From Hymenobacter sp. BT730 (lineage in GTDB: Bacteria > Bacteroidota > Bacteroidia > Cytophagales > Hymenobacteraceae): a stretch of DNA of 64,000 nucleotides. Below, piece by piece: positions 32,632-41,329 of this stretch. Positions within the stretch are counted from its first letter, which is position 1, and the number at the start of each line of letters is the position of its first letter. A model generated the notes under the pieces. That model made no database searches and had not been told where the DNA came from. It saw nothing but the letters and a program-made list of their open reading frames with translations. The position numbers were made by a program, and so were the translations under genes. Location: assembly GCF_030542105.1 (NCBI RefSeq), contig NZ_JAUOFB010000001.1:744001-808000 (forward strand). The letters run 5' to 3'.

Positions 32632-33789
32632 ATGAACGGTTTCGACTCTTCCGCTTCGCGGCGCACATTTCTGCGCCAGGCTGGCCTGACGGTGGCCGCG
32701 GTTATCGTGGCCGGGCCAGCAGCTGGATCTGCTCCTTCACCTCTTGATGATGCCATGCAGTACGACGACCAAAAGAAAGTTGGCTTTGCCATAGTAGGGC
32801 TAGGCAAATTTGCCACGCAGCAAATGATGCCCGCCTTCAAAGACTGCAAGCACGCCCGCATTGCGGCCTTGGTTAGCGGCTCGCCCGATAAAGCCAAAAA
32901 GCTGGCCCGCCAGTACGGGGTAGAGGCCAAGAGCATCTATAACTACGAGAACTTCGACACGATTAAGGATAATCCTGAAGTGGATGTCGTCTACATTGTG
33001 CTACCCGTAGGCCTGCACGCCGAGTACACCATTCGGGCCGCCAAAGCCGGCAAGCACGTGCTGACGGAAAAGCCCATGGCTACCTCGCCGGAAGATTGCC
33101 AAAAGATGATGGATGCCTGTCAGAAAGCCGGCAAAAAGCTAATGGTGGCTTACCGCGCCCAGTACGAGCCCTTCAACCTAGACGCTATTGCCCGCATCCG
33201 CAAAGGCGAACTGGGCAAGCTGCTGCAAATCACCGCTGACCACGGCCGCAGCGTAGACCCCACCGGCGACAAAGCCGACGCCTGGCGCGTGCAAAAGAAG
33301 TTGGCCGGCGGAGGGTCTTTGATGGATATCGGCATTTACTCCCTTAATGCCACCCGCTACCTGACCGGCGAGGAGCCCGTGGAAGTAACGGCGGTAGAAT
33401 CAACCGACAAAAACGACCCCCGCTTCAAGGAAGTGGAAGACCGGATACACTTCACGCTCCGCTTTCCCAGCGGCGTGCTGGCTACCTGCACCAGCTCCTA
33501 CAGCATTCAGGAGGTGAAGCGCTACCGCGTCTTCGGCGACAAAGCCTGGCTGGATCTGGACCCCGCTACCGACTACAAGGAGCACAATATGAAAATAGGG
33601 GATAAGGGCGGGGAGCGGAAACCCAAAGTAGACGAGGGCAACCAGTTTGCCGCCGAGCTGGACCACATGGCCGAGTGTGTGCTCAACAATACCACGCCCA
33701 AAACCCCCGGTGAGGAAGGCCTGCGGGATATTAAGTTGATAACGGCCATTTACGAAGCAGCCCGTACCGGGAAGCGGGTGAAGGTATAA
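32632..33789 (+). CDS. Gfo/Idh/MocA-family oxidoreductase, Tat-exported
   Basis: A 385-residue NAD(P)-dependent sugar oxidoreductase of the glucose-fructose oxidoreductase type. The N-terminus carries a twin-arginine signal (SASRRTFLRQAGLTVAAVIVAG), so it is probably folded with its cofactor and exported to the periplasm. The Rossmann motif is VGFAIVGLGKFATQQMMPAF, the second signature is VLTEKPMATSPEDCQKM (with the EKP motif), and the catalytic segment is GGGSLMDIGIYSLNATRYL. Substrate is unknown. It stands alone after the pur terminator. Confidence 0.92.
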   Translation: MNGFDSSASRRTFLRQAGLTVAAVIVAGPAAGSAPSPLDDAMQYDDQKKVGFAIVGLGKFATQQMMPAFKDCKHARIAALVSGSPDKAKKLARQYGVEAKSIYNYENFDTIKDNPEVDVVYIVLPVGLHAEYTIRAAKAGKHVLTEKPMATSPEDCQKMMDACQKAGKKLMVAYRAQYEPFNLDAIARIRKGELGKLLQITADHGRSVDPTGDKADAWRVQKKLAGGGSLMDIGIYSLNATRYLTGEEPVEVTAVESTDKNDPRFKEVEDRIHFTLRFPSGVLATCTSSYSIQEVKRYRVFGDKAWLDLDPATDYKEHNMKIGDKGGERKPKVDEGNQFAAELDHMAECVLNNTTPKTPGEEGLRDIKLITAIYEAARTGKRVKV

Positions 33790-33810
33790 GTGGAGGAAGC
33801 TTAAAAACAG

Positions 33811-33917
33811 AACGTCATGCTGAGCGCAGTCGAAGCATCTCGCGTGCTGATGTTGGAGTAGTAATTAAACTATTCACCACACTAGCGAGATGCTTCGACT
33901 GCGCCCAGCATGACATT
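33811..33917. repeat. intergenic inverted repeat of the Hymenobacter type
   Basis: The arms 33811-33843 and 33885-33917 are reverse complements over 33 bases with two mismatches, built on TCATGCTGAGCGCAGTCGAA. The spacer is 41 bases. Sequences of this kind are scattered between genes in Hymenobacter-like genomes. Lying between two convergent genes, it can act as a bidirectional terminator. Confidence 0.75.
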
Positions 33918-33943
33918 CCTGATTCAATTCCAGGCTATTATGC

Positions 33944-35434
33944 CTACGCCGGGCGCATCGGCCGCTTCTCCAGAATAAGCTCAGTACGGAAGGTGTTGAG
34001 CGTTTCTTCCAGGCCTACCGGGTAGGTGTGCGGGTTGAGGAAACGGCGGATGCTGGGGTCCAGGCTTTGCACTTCGCGCTGGGCGCGGGCGCGGCTTTCG
34101 GCCAAAGTGGGTAGCTCCTGCACTAGTTTGCCCTGGCGGAATACAGGCTCCAGCAGCTCCCGGAAAGTAGCATCGGGGCGCACGGGGCGGCGGCGGGTAG
34201 CATCCAGCGGGTCGACGATAGTGAGATGGTCGGGGAGGGGCTCGGCGGTGTTGTAGAGCATATCGGCGCGGGGCTGGCCTTTGTCCGACTTGTAGCGGCG
34301 CACCTGCAGAATGCCCGGAATGCTGGTTTTCACCAGCTGCTCCGAGAGCTTAATAGTATAGTCCCAGCCCGAGTCGTCGGGTTTGCGCAGGGCGGCCATT
34401 TTGTACACGCCTCCCAGCGCAGGCTGGTCGTAGGCCGTAACGAGTTGCGTGCCGATGCCCCAGGTATCAATGCGGGCCCCCTGCTGCTTGAGGCTGGTAA
34501 TAAGGCTTTCCTCCAGGTCGTTGCTGGCCACAATGCGCACGTTCTGAAAACCCGCCTCATCCAGCAATGCTCTGGCCTCCCGGCTGAGGTAAGCCAGGTC
34601 GCCGGAGTCCAGGCGGATGCCGCCCAGCTCGTGGCCGTTGGCGCGCATCTGGCGGGCCACCGCAATGGCGTGGCGCACACCTTCCAGGGTATCATAGGTA
34701 TCTACCAGAAATACGGAGTCATCGGGAAAAGCCTGGGCATATGCCTGAAATGCCGTTTCCTCATCCTCAAATGCCATAACCCAGCTGTGGGCGTGGGTGC
34801 CTTTTACGGGAATACCAAAGCGCTGCCCGGCTAATACATTGGAAGTGGCATCGGCGCCGCCCAGGTAGGCCGCGCGGCTGGCGGATAAGCCTCCATCAAA
34901 GCCCTGCGCACGCCGCAGGCCAAACTCCAGCATCTGGTCCTGAGAGCCGATGGCTTCGCGTACTCGGGCCGCTTTGGTGGCTACCAGCGTCTGGAAATTA
35001 ACCAGCGTGAGCAGAGCCGTTTCTATTAGTTGCGCCTGTAACAAGGGCCCTTGTACCCGAATCAGCGGCTCATTGGCAAATACCACGGTGCCTTCGGCAA
35101 TGGCGTCCACATCACAGGTGAATTTCAAATCCCGCAGATATTCCAGGAATTTAGGGTCGAAGAGGGGGGCACCTTTGCTGCCTTGCAGGCCGCGCAGGTA
35201 CGTCAAGTCGTCTTCAGAAAAATGAAGGTTGGAAAGCCAGTCTGCGGCATAGGCCAGGCCCGCGCACACGGCATAGCCTCCCTCGAAGGGTGGGCGCCGG
35301 AAATATAGGTGAAATACTGCTTCCCGGTCTTGCAAGCCCTGTTGCCAGTAGCCGTAGGCCATGGTAAGCTGATAGAGGTCGGTGAGCAGACTAAGCGAGG
35401 GTGCGTAAAGGCCGGAGAGCGGGGCTGGATTCAT
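33944..35434 (-). CDS. pncB: nicotinate phosphoribosyltransferase
   Basis: A 496-residue NAD-salvage enzyme that makes nicotinate mononucleotide from nicotinate and PRPP. The beginning LLTDLYQLTMAYGYWQQGL is diagnostic, followed by LEFGLRRAQGFDGGLSASRA, GIPVKGTHAHSWVMAF with the catalytic histidine, and GGIRLDSGDLAYLSREAR. The C-terminal part, VQELPTLAESRARAQREV, closes the family domain. It is single on the minus strand, divergent from the LuxR-type regulator, and separated from it by a 425-base AT-rich region. Confidence 0.95.
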   Translation of the reverse strand: MNPAPLSGLYAPSLSLLTDLYQLTMAYGYWQQGLQDREAVFHLYFRRPPFEGGYAVCAGLAYAADWLSNLHFSEDDLTYLRGLQGSKGAPLFDPKFLEYLRDLKFTCDVDAIAEGTVVFANEPLIRVQGPLLQAQLIETALLTLVNFQTLVATKAARVREAIGSQDQMLEFGLRRAQGFDGGLSASRAAYLGGADATSNVLAGQRFGIPVKGTHAHSWVMAFEDEETAFQAYAQAFPDDSVFLVDTYDTLEGVRHAIAVARQMRANGHELGGIRLDSGDLAYLSREARALLDEAGFQNVRIVASNDLEESLITSLKQQGARIDTWGIGTQLVTAYDQPALGGVYKMAALRKPDDSGWDYTIKLSEQLVKTSIPGILQVRRYKSDKGQPRADMLYNTAEPLPDHLTIVDPLDATRRRPVRPDATFRELLEPVFRQGKLVQELPTLAESRARAQREVQSLDPSIRRFLNPHTYPVGLEETLNTFRTELILEKRPMRPA

Positions 35435-35859
35435 GCAGGCAAGTTGGGAAGAATTGTAGCTACTACGGTAGCGCTTCCAGGTAGGTGAGACAGGAACGGG
35501 TTAATTGCGGAAATAGGCCTTTTATTACCTTGTTAGAGCCATTTTACCTGCCTTAAGATCTGCATTTTAGTTGGTCGAATTATTCCTTAAAAACAATGCA
35601 ACCTTTCCTTGGGACACGTATACTTTGCTATATAGTTTCTTATTAATAATTGATTCTTGAGGCAGGATATATTACATATCATGATTCCTTATCCGAGCTA
35701 TTTTATATCGATATTCTTAAATTATATATATAATTCCTTATATTTAAAGAATTGGATGGTGCTGGGAGAATGACGTTCAGCATAGGATCAAATTGCCTTC
35801 AGAGGCAAACGAGGAGAAGAGAATGAAGGGGAGGGAGAGAAAAAGAGGTTGGGAAGGCT
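35435..35859. other. AT-rich divergent intergenic region
   Basis: This region separates pncB (minus) from the LuxR-type regulator (plus). It is strikingly AT-rich between about 35570 and 35760, with runs such as AATTATATATATAATTCC. It has no credible ORF. It probably holds both promoters, but I could not find a confident TAnnTTTG element with a spaced TTG. Confidence 0.5.
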
Positions 35860-36654
35860 ATGGAAGAGGTTTTGCAGGTGTCGCACGCCTCGGTAAGCCA
35901 GCTGGTACAGCGTTATCGAGCCAAAACAATCGGGGGCAGCCCGTTTGATAAAGAACTCCTGTTGCAGCATAATCCGCTGCTGGAAAAGATTTTTGTCATG
36001 GTAGATTGCGGGGTGGCAATTTTTGATGCCAGCCAGGCCAGCTATGTGTATATCAGTGATATGGTGGAGCGGGCGCTGGGCTACAAAGCCGAGCGGTTCC
36101 TGACTGGTGGCCTCGATTTTACCTTCTCCATAGTACACCCCGATGACCTGCCGGGCTTAGTGCGCTTCCTGGAGTTGGAAATGGACTACCTGGATGCTAT
36201 TCCCGAAGGGCAGCACCGGCTGAATTACCGCTCCAGCTACGACTACCGCCTGCGCTGCCTGAACGGCAACTACATGCGGGTGCTGCAGCGCAACGCCGTT
36301 CTGGATCTGAACCAGGAAGGCCATGTGCTTAGAACGCTCTTGATTATCAGTAATATATCGCACCTGAAAAAAGACCATAGCCTGATGACTAATATCATCA
36401 GCGACCAAAAAACTGATTTGCTTTACACCTACGATACCGAAAGTCACACCCTGAGCACCGATAACGTCCTGAGCAAGAGGGAGCTGGAAATTCTGCGCCT
36501 GTTGGGCCGGGATTTCACCAGCAAGGACATTGCCGATAAGCTCTTTATCAGCGTACACACCGTGGAAACCCACCGCCGCAACATGCTGGAAAAGACCAAT
36601 ATTAAAGACACCTCCAAACTGGTCAGCTTTGCCGAGGCGGCCGGCCTGATATAA
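35860..36654 (+). CDS. PAS-domain LuxR-type transcriptional regulator
   Basis: A 264-residue regulator. Residues about 45-175 form a PAS fold (FVMVDCGVAIFDASQASYVY, DFTFSIVHPDDLPGLVRFL, SYDYRLRCLNGNYMRVLQ), and residues 200-262 form a LuxR/GerE helix-turn-helix (LSKRELEILRLLGRDFTSKD, then IADKLFISVHTVETHRRNML). There is no receiver domain or membrane span, so it likely senses a cytoplasmic ligand or redox state directly. It lies 247 bases upstream of the exporter genes but has its own terminator, so a regulatory link to them is possible but unproven. Confidence 0.88.
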   Translation: MEEVLQVSHASVSQLVQRYRAKTIGGSPFDKELLLQHNPLLEKIFVMVDCGVAIFDASQASYVYISDMVERALGYKAERFLTGGLDFTFSIVHPDDLPGLVRFLELEMDYLDAIPEGQHRLNYRSSYDYRLRCLNGNYMRVLQRNAVLDLNQEGHVLRTLLIISNISHLKKDHSLMTNIISDQKTDLLYTYDTESHTLSTDNVLSKRELEILRLLGRDFTSKDIADKLFISVHTVETHRRNMLEKTNIKDTSKLVSFAEAAGLI

Positions 36655-36674
36655 AGGCGGGGCAACCCGCTCCC

Positions 36675-36724
36675 AACTACCGGCCTAGGCTTCTCATTCC
36701 CGAAGCTTGGGCCGGTAGTTTTTT
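36675..36724 (+). terminator. intrinsic terminator after the PAS-LuxR gene
   Basis: An 11-bp stem, AACTACCGGCC with GGCCGGTAGTT, encloses a second GGCTTC/GAAGC-like stem and is followed by a T-run. It separates the regulator from the sigma-54-type promoter that follows. Confidence 0.88.
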
Positions 36725-36754
36725 ATGCCCGAAAGCAAGCAAATAGCAGCTTTC

Positions 36755-36866
36755 ATTTCCGAACACCCTGTCCACTTCTGGACATAATTTCGAATAGAGA
36801 TAATACGATATATGTATACAAATAGTTGATAAACAGGTTATTATAAAAATGGCACGGGCGTTGGCT
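36755..36866 (+). promoter_or_regulatory. sigma-54-like promoter with upstream activator site before the hlyD-type gene
   Basis: A -24/-12-like element reads TGGCAC (36850-36855), five bases, then TTGGCT (36861-36866); the canonical form is TGGCAC-N5-TTGC, so the -12 C is displaced by one base. Sixty-five bases upstream ends the palindrome TGTCCACTTCTGGACA (36769-36784), preceded by ATTTCCGAACACCC. A related site, TGCACAAAAATGGACA (36893-36908), lies 43 bases after the -24 T and overlaps the start codon. The same elements at the same distances occur at 40319-40472. The activator is probably the NtrC-family protein encoded at 44442. Confidence 0.75.
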
Positions 36867-36901
36867 ATAGATGCAGGAACCTTCATCCTTTCTGCACAAA
36901 A

Positions 36902-38149
36902 ATGGACAGAGCAATATCTACCGCCACGCAAACGCGCCGCCAGCGCCGGCGTTGGCTGACTGTTTTCTTAGTGGTGGCCGTAGCCGTAGGCGGCCTGCTG
37001 GCCTTTCGAACGGTGTTGCAACCCAGTGTGAAAAGCACCGATATTCTTACTGCCACTGTTGAAACCGGCGACGTGGAAGCCTCCCTCACGGCTTCCGGCC
37101 TTATCATTCCCGGCCACGAGGCCGTGATTACCAGTCCTATTCAAAGCACCATTCGGCGTGTAGTTCTGCAGGTAGGAGAGAAGGTGAAGCCTGGGCAAAC
37201 CATTCTGGAGCTTGATAAAGATCTGACCACCAGTAGCCTTGCCCGCCTGCAGGACGAGCAGCAGCAGAATCACAACAAAAACTCCCAGCTGCAGCTCAAA
37301 CTGGAGCACGGCCTCAACGATTTACAATCTCAGGAGCAGGTACAGCAGGTGAAAGTGCGCAGCCTGCAGTCAGCGCTGCACGATGAGCAGTACCTGCTGA
37401 AAATAGGCGGCGGCACCACCGAAAGTGTGCGTCAGGCCGAGCTGAATCTGAAAGTGGCACAACTGGAACTGCAGCGCCTGCGCGAGCAAATCCGCAACCA
37501 GCGCCAGAGCAATGCCGCCGATGTGCGCGAGCTGGGTTACACCATGCAGATGCAGGACCGCAGCATTTCTGACCTGGCCAGCAAGCTGGCCCAGGCCAAC
37601 ATCAGCAGCCAGCAGCCCGGCGTACTTACCTGGGTGAACGATGATATCGGGACCACTGTGAACCAGGGCGACCCGCTGGCCCGCATAGCCGACCTGACCA
37701 GCTTCCGGGTGAAGGCCACCATTTCTGATTCCTACGCCGATGCGCTGCATGTGGGCTCGCCGGTGATTGTGCGCCTGAACGGTATTGACCTGCGCGGTAC
37801 CATCAGTACGGTAAGCCCGGCCGTGGATAAGGGCGTAGTGTCCTTTTATGCTACCCTCGACGAAAACCACCATCCGGCCCTGCGCTCTAACCTGCGCGCC
37901 GATGTGTACGTGGTGACAAAAGCGCACAACCACGTGACCCGTGTGAAGAATGGCCCCTTTTACCAGGGTGGGCAGGAGCAAAAAGTATTTGTGGTGAAGG
38001 ACAATAAGGCCGAGCAACGCACAGTACAATTCGGTGACAGCAACTTCGATTACGTGCAGGTCATCAGCGGCCTGAAACCCGGCGACGAGATTATCATCAC
38101 GGATATGAAGAGCTACGAGTCTACACCCCTGCTGACGATTAAAGACTAA
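36902..38149 (+). CDS. HlyD-family periplasmic adaptor of an ABC exporter
   Basis: A 415-residue membrane-fusion protein with an N-terminal anchor (about residues 17-38, RWLTVFLVVAVAVGGLLAF). Beta-barrel and lipoyl halves (SGLIIPGHEAVITSPIQSTI and QPGVLTWVNDDIGTTVNQGD) flank a long coiled-coil hairpin (about 105-225, rich in Gln, Leu and Arg) for docking to TolC. It should link the inner-membrane MacB-like pump to the outer-membrane channel encoded 20 bases downstream. The ATG at 36902 lies inside the downstream operator-like site of the sigma-54 promoter, giving a very short leader. Substrate is unknown. Confidence 0.92.
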   Translation: MDRAISTATQTRRQRRRWLTVFLVVAVAVGGLLAFRTVLQPSVKSTDILTATVETGDVEASLTASGLIIPGHEAVITSPIQSTIRRVVLQVGEKVKPGQTILELDKDLTTSSLARLQDEQQQNHNKNSQLQLKLEHGLNDLQSQEQVQQVKVRSLQSALHDEQYLLKIGGGTTESVRQAELNLKVAQLELQRLREQIRNQRQSNAADVRELGYTMQMQDRSISDLASKLAQANISSQQPGVLTWVNDDIGTTVNQGDPLARIADLTSFRVKATISDSYADALHVGSPVIVRLNGIDLRGTISTVSPAVDKGVVSFYATLDENHHPALRSNLRADVYVVTKAHNHVTRVKNGPFYQGGQEQKVFVVKDNKAEQRTVQFGDSNFDYVQVISGLKPGDEIIITDMKSYESTPLLTIKD

Positions 38150-38169
38150 CGCCGCGCCTTTTCTGAGCT

Positions 38170-39624
38170 ATGAAACTTTTTCTATTTGCTGCTTTGCTCT
38201 TGATGCCCGGGCTGCGCCTTGCTGCCCAGGCCCCGGCCGCCCCACTCACACTGGAGCAGGTAATTTCCCAGGCGCTGGCCCAATCTTCCGTAGCCAGGCA
38301 GGCGCAGACGAACCGCGAAACCAGCTACTGGCAGTGGCGCACCTACCGCGCCAACTACCGCCCCCAGCTGGCCCTGCAGGGCGCTATTCCGGACTTCAGC
38401 CGCCAGATTGCCCCGGTGGTGCAGCCCGATGGCACCACGGCTTTCCGCGCCGTGCGCTACAACAACTCCAACCTGGCGGCCACGCTTACCCAGAATATCG
38501 GCTTCACCGGCGGGCAGGTAATTATTGCCTCCGAGATGCAGCGCTTCGATAATTTTAATACCAGCCAGCGCAGCTATAGCAACCGGCCCATTGGTATTGG
38601 CCTCACGCAGCCCGTGGGTGGCTACAACTCCCTGCGCTGGGCCCGGCAAATTGAGCCGTTGCGCTACCAGGAGTCGCAGCGCCAGTACGTGGAAGAGCGG
38701 GAAAACATTGCCCAGCGCATTACGGAGCTGTATTTTGATGTGCTCCTGCAGCAGGTAAATGCCTCCGTGGCCCGCCAGAACGTGCAGGCCAATGAGGATA
38801 TGTTCCGGATAGGGCAGGAGCGCTACAAGCTGGGCCGCCTTTCGCAGAGCGACCTGCTCCTACTGGAATTAAACCTGCTGAACTCGCGCCGGGCCCTGGG
38901 GCAGGCCCTGCTGGAGGCACAGAGCGCTGCCATCGACCTGCAGAGCTACACCGGCCTGAGCGCCGAGGCGCTGCAACTGGCTATACCAACCGCGGCGCCC
39001 CGCTTCCCGGTACCCACGGATCAGGCCCTGGCGCAGGCCCGCCAGAACCGGCGTGAGTCGTTGGTGTTTCGGCGGCGCCTGCTGCAGGCCGAGAGTGAGG
39101 TGGCGCGCGCCAAAGGCACTACCGGTTTTCAGGCCAGTCTGGTGGCTAACCTGGGCTACATGAACCAGGCCGAAACATTTTGGTCTAGCTACAACAACCC
39201 GCAGGATCAGCAGCAGGTGCGTCTGGCTTTCTCGGTGCCGATTCTGGACTGGGGCCGGCAGAAATCTATTGTGAAAACCGCTGAGCTCAACCGCCAGCAG
39301 GTGCAGCAAACGGTGGCCCAGGAGCAGCAGACGTTTGAACAGTCGGTGCTCACCCAGGCCGCCCAGCTCAGCAGCCTGAATGAGCAGCTGGATATGGCTG
39401 CCCGCGCCGACACGCTGGCCCAAAAACGCTACGATATTGCCCGCGCCACCTACCAGGTAGGGCGCATCAGCCTGACCGATCTGAACATTGCCCTCAGCGA
39501 AAAAGACCAGGCCAAGCGCGCCTACATTGCCGCCCTGCGCGCCAGCTGGGTAGCGCACTACCGCCTGCGCGCCCTCACGCTGTATGATTTTGAGCGCCAG
39601 GAACCGCTGCTGGCTAAGCAGTAG
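38170..39624 (+). CDS. TolC-family outer-membrane efflux channel
   Basis: A 484-residue outer-membrane protein with a signal peptide (MKLFLFAALLLMPGLRLAAQ). Two outer-membrane-efflux repeats are visible: APLTLEQVISQALAQSSVA to about residue 250, and from ALAQARQNRRESLVFRRRLL to the end. Each has long helices, as in the TolC tunnel, and short strands such as LVANLGYMNQAETFWSSYNN and LAFSVPILDWGRQKSIVKTA. The latter is the conserved second-repeat motif. It is cotranscribed with the adaptor gene. Together with the ATPase and permeases downstream it would form a complete MacAB-TolC-like export path. Confidence 0.94.
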   Translation: MKLFLFAALLLMPGLRLAAQAPAAPLTLEQVISQALAQSSVARQAQTNRETSYWQWRTYRANYRPQLALQGAIPDFSRQIAPVVQPDGTTAFRAVRYNNSNLAATLTQNIGFTGGQVIIASEMQRFDNFNTSQRSYSNRPIGIGLTQPVGGYNSLRWARQIEPLRYQESQRQYVEERENIAQRITELYFDVLLQQVNASVARQNVQANEDMFRIGQERYKLGRLSQSDLLLLELNLLNSRRALGQALLEAQSAAIDLQSYTGLSAEALQLAIPTAAPRFPVPTDQALAQARQNRRESLVFRRRLLQAESEVARAKGTTGFQASLVANLGYMNQAETFWSSYNNPQDQQQVRLAFSVPILDWGRQKSIVKTAELNRQQVQQTVAQEQQTFEQSVLTQAAQLSSLNEQLDMAARADTLAQKRYDIARATYQVGRISLTDLNIALSEKDQAKRAYIAALRASWVAHYRLRALTLYDFERQEPLLAKQ

Positions 39625-39686
39625 AACGGCTTTGTTTTCGGAGCAAAGCGAAGGGTTTTTATTCCAACTGATTGACAAAGTTGCCC

Positions 39687-39731
39687 AATGCAAAAGCCCT
39701 TTACCACACCGTGGTAAAGGGCTTTTGCATT
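39687..39731. terminator. 21-bp perfect bidirectional terminator
   Basis: AATGCAAAAGCCCTTTACCAC and its exact complement are separated by only three bases. Both strands end in a T-rich arm. It lies between the convergent tolC-type and NTF2-like genes. Confidence 0.9.
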
Positions 39732-39753
39732 CCAATAACGTCAATACGACCTG

Positions 39754-40149
39754 TTAGGAGGCGGCCGGAATATTGGTGTTCCAGATGTCCTGATGCAGCT
39801 TCCACTGGCCTCCCTGCTCTTTCCAGACAACCATGTATTTGCCCTGGTCTATTTGTTGGCCGTTGCCTGCGAAGAGGGTATAGTTGCCGAGCTCGATGGC
39901 AGTGTCTTCCAGCTCTTCTACTTCCCGCGTTTTTAGTTTTATCTGCTTGATGCCCATTTCCATGGCGCCTTGCCAGAATGCCTGGATACCTGCGGTGCCC
40001 TGAATGGGCTCCATACCAGTGGGCAGCACTACGCCGCTCTCGGTATACAGGCTGGCAATGGCGGCGGAGTCTCCCCGCGCAAAGCTTGCTTCAAATGTGT
40101 CATTGGCACGCCGAATTTCATCACGAATACCTGTGGCTGTAGTAGGCAT
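39754..40149 (-). CDS. NTF2-like (DUF4440/SnoaL) protein
   Basis: A 131-residue single-domain protein: IRDEIRRANDTFEASFARGDSAAIASLYT is the typical two-helix start and QGTAGIQAFWQGAMEMGIKQ the following segment. The strands WKEQGGQWKLHQDIWNTN end the fold. It matches the family often labelled SgcJ/EcaC or DUF4440, which includes cofactor-independent isomerases and many proteins without known activity. It is on the opposite strand within the exporter cluster, between the tolC-type and ATPase genes, so it probably is not part of the exporter. Confidence 0.85.
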   Translation of the reverse strand: MPTTATGIRDEIRRANDTFEASFARGDSAAIASLYTESGVVLPTGMEPIQGTAGIQAFWQGAMEMGIKQIKLKTREVEELEDTAIELGNYTLFAGNGQQIDQGKYMVVWKEQGGQWKLHQDIWNTNIPAAS

Positions 40150-40318
40150 AATAGAATGGGGGTGAAATGGATGGAAACAATGGTACTGTAATATGGAAAT
40201 AATTCATAGGAATAAAAATGCAATGCCGGCTCCTGGAATTGCTGCCAGTAGGGGATATAAGATGACTATAGTTCAGCTATTTGATGGCCAGCGTACGGAA
40301 ATGCACAACCGGCACGCC

Positions 40319-40430
40319 ATTTCCGAACACCCTGTCCAGAAACGGACAATATTTTCTAAACGCTATTTTTGAATAACCGAGTCAAATAATTGAAAATCAA
40401 TAATTTATAAAAATGGCACGTCGCTTGGCT
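40319..40430 (+). promoter_or_regulatory. sigma-54-like promoter with upstream activator site before the ABC operon
   Basis: The -24/-12-like element TGGCAC (40414-40419), five bases, TTGGCT (40425-40430) is the same as at 36850. The activator site ATTTCCGAACACCCTGTCCA begins at 40319, and its palindrome TGTCC-N6-GGACA (40333-40348) ends 65 bases before the -24 T, exactly as in the first copy. A second site, TGTACAAAAACGGACA (40457-40472), lies 43 bases after the -24 T, again the same distance. The first gene downstream is the ATPase at 40530. Confidence 0.75.
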
Positions 40431-40529
40431 AAGTAGTGGAGGGAGAGGGGTGTAGCTGTACAAAAACGGACACACTGCCTCGCCCACTTGGTTTCTCCTT
40501 CACTCTTCCGAAAACAAACTCCCTGCTCC

Positions 40530-41264
40530 ATGAACGCAACTACTGCTCCCAGCCCTTTCACGGCGTCGTCGATGGCCCCAGCTTCAGCGGCATCGGTTAT
40601 ACAGCTGGCCGATATTGAAAAGGTGTACCAGACCAGCACGGTAGAAACGCTGGCCCTCAACCGCGTAAACCTATCCATTAACCGGGGCGAGTTTGTCTCC
40701 ATTATGGGTCCCTCGGGCTGCGGCAAGTCTACGCTGCTCAGCATTATGGGCCTGCTGGACGAGCCTACCAGCGGCACAGTGGTTATTGATGGCCGTCCTG
40801 TAACTAGCTACTCCGACCGGGAGCTGGCGCACCTGCGCAACCACAAAATCGGGTTCGTATTCCAGAGCTACCACCTCATCAACGACCTCTCGGTGCTGGA
40901 TAACGTGGAGCTGCCGCTGCTCTATCGCAAAGGCGTATCGGGCAAGGAGCGCCGCCAGCGCGCCCACGCCGCCCTGGATAAAGTGGGCCTGAATGCCCGC
41001 ATGAGCCACTTCCCCAGCCAGCTTTCCGGTGGTCAGCGCCAGCGCGTGGCTATTGCCCGGGCCCTGGTAGGCAACCCCGAAATCATCCTCGCCGACGAAC
41101 CCACCGGTAACCTGGACTCTGTGATGGGCGAGGAAATCATGGATCTGCTCCTGACCCTGAACCGGCGCGACAACACCACCATTGTAATGGTCACCCACGA
41201 CGAGCAGCAGGCCCTGAAAACCGAGCGCATCATCCGCTTCTTCGACGGCAGCCAGGTAAGCTAA
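40530..41264 (+). CDS. ABC transporter ATP-binding protein (MacB/LolD type)
   Basis: A 244-residue ATPase. Walker A is MGPSGCGKSTLLSIMG, the signature motif is LSGGQRQRVAIARALVGNPE, Walker B is ILADEPTGNLDSVMG, and the switch histidine is in MVTHDEQQAL. GFVFQSYHLINDLSVLDNVELPL is typical of the LolD/MacB/FtsE subfamily, which works with four-span FtsX-like permeases. Those permeases are encoded at 41911 and 43161. The start at 40530 gives an Ala/Ser-rich N-terminal tail; the in-frame ATG at 40488 lies within the leader. It powers export of an unknown substrate by mechanotransmission. Confidence 0.94.
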   Translation: MNATTAPSPFTASSMAPASAASVIQLADIEKVYQTSTVETLALNRVNLSINRGEFVSIMGPSGCGKSTLLSIMGLLDEPTSGTVVIDGRPVTSYSDRELAHLRNHKIGFVFQSYHLINDLSVLDNVELPLLYRKGVSGKERRQRAHAALDKVGLNARMSHFPSQLSGGQRQRVAIARALVGNPEIILADEPTGNLDSVMGEEIMDLLLTLNRRDNTTIVMVTHDEQQALKTERIIRFFDGSQVS

Positions 41265-41329
41265 CCCCTGCTTTCATCTGCCGCCGCCTCTATTCTGCTT
41301 TCGCCCACACCGCCTCTCTCCCTTTTGCT

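Noticed and set aside
36850..36866. Ordinary housekeeping promoter for the hlyD-type gene
   Set aside because: No TAnnTTTG element with a spaced TTG was found in this gap, while the TGGCAC-N5-TTGGCT element is repeated with fixed spacing at 40414, favouring sigma-54.
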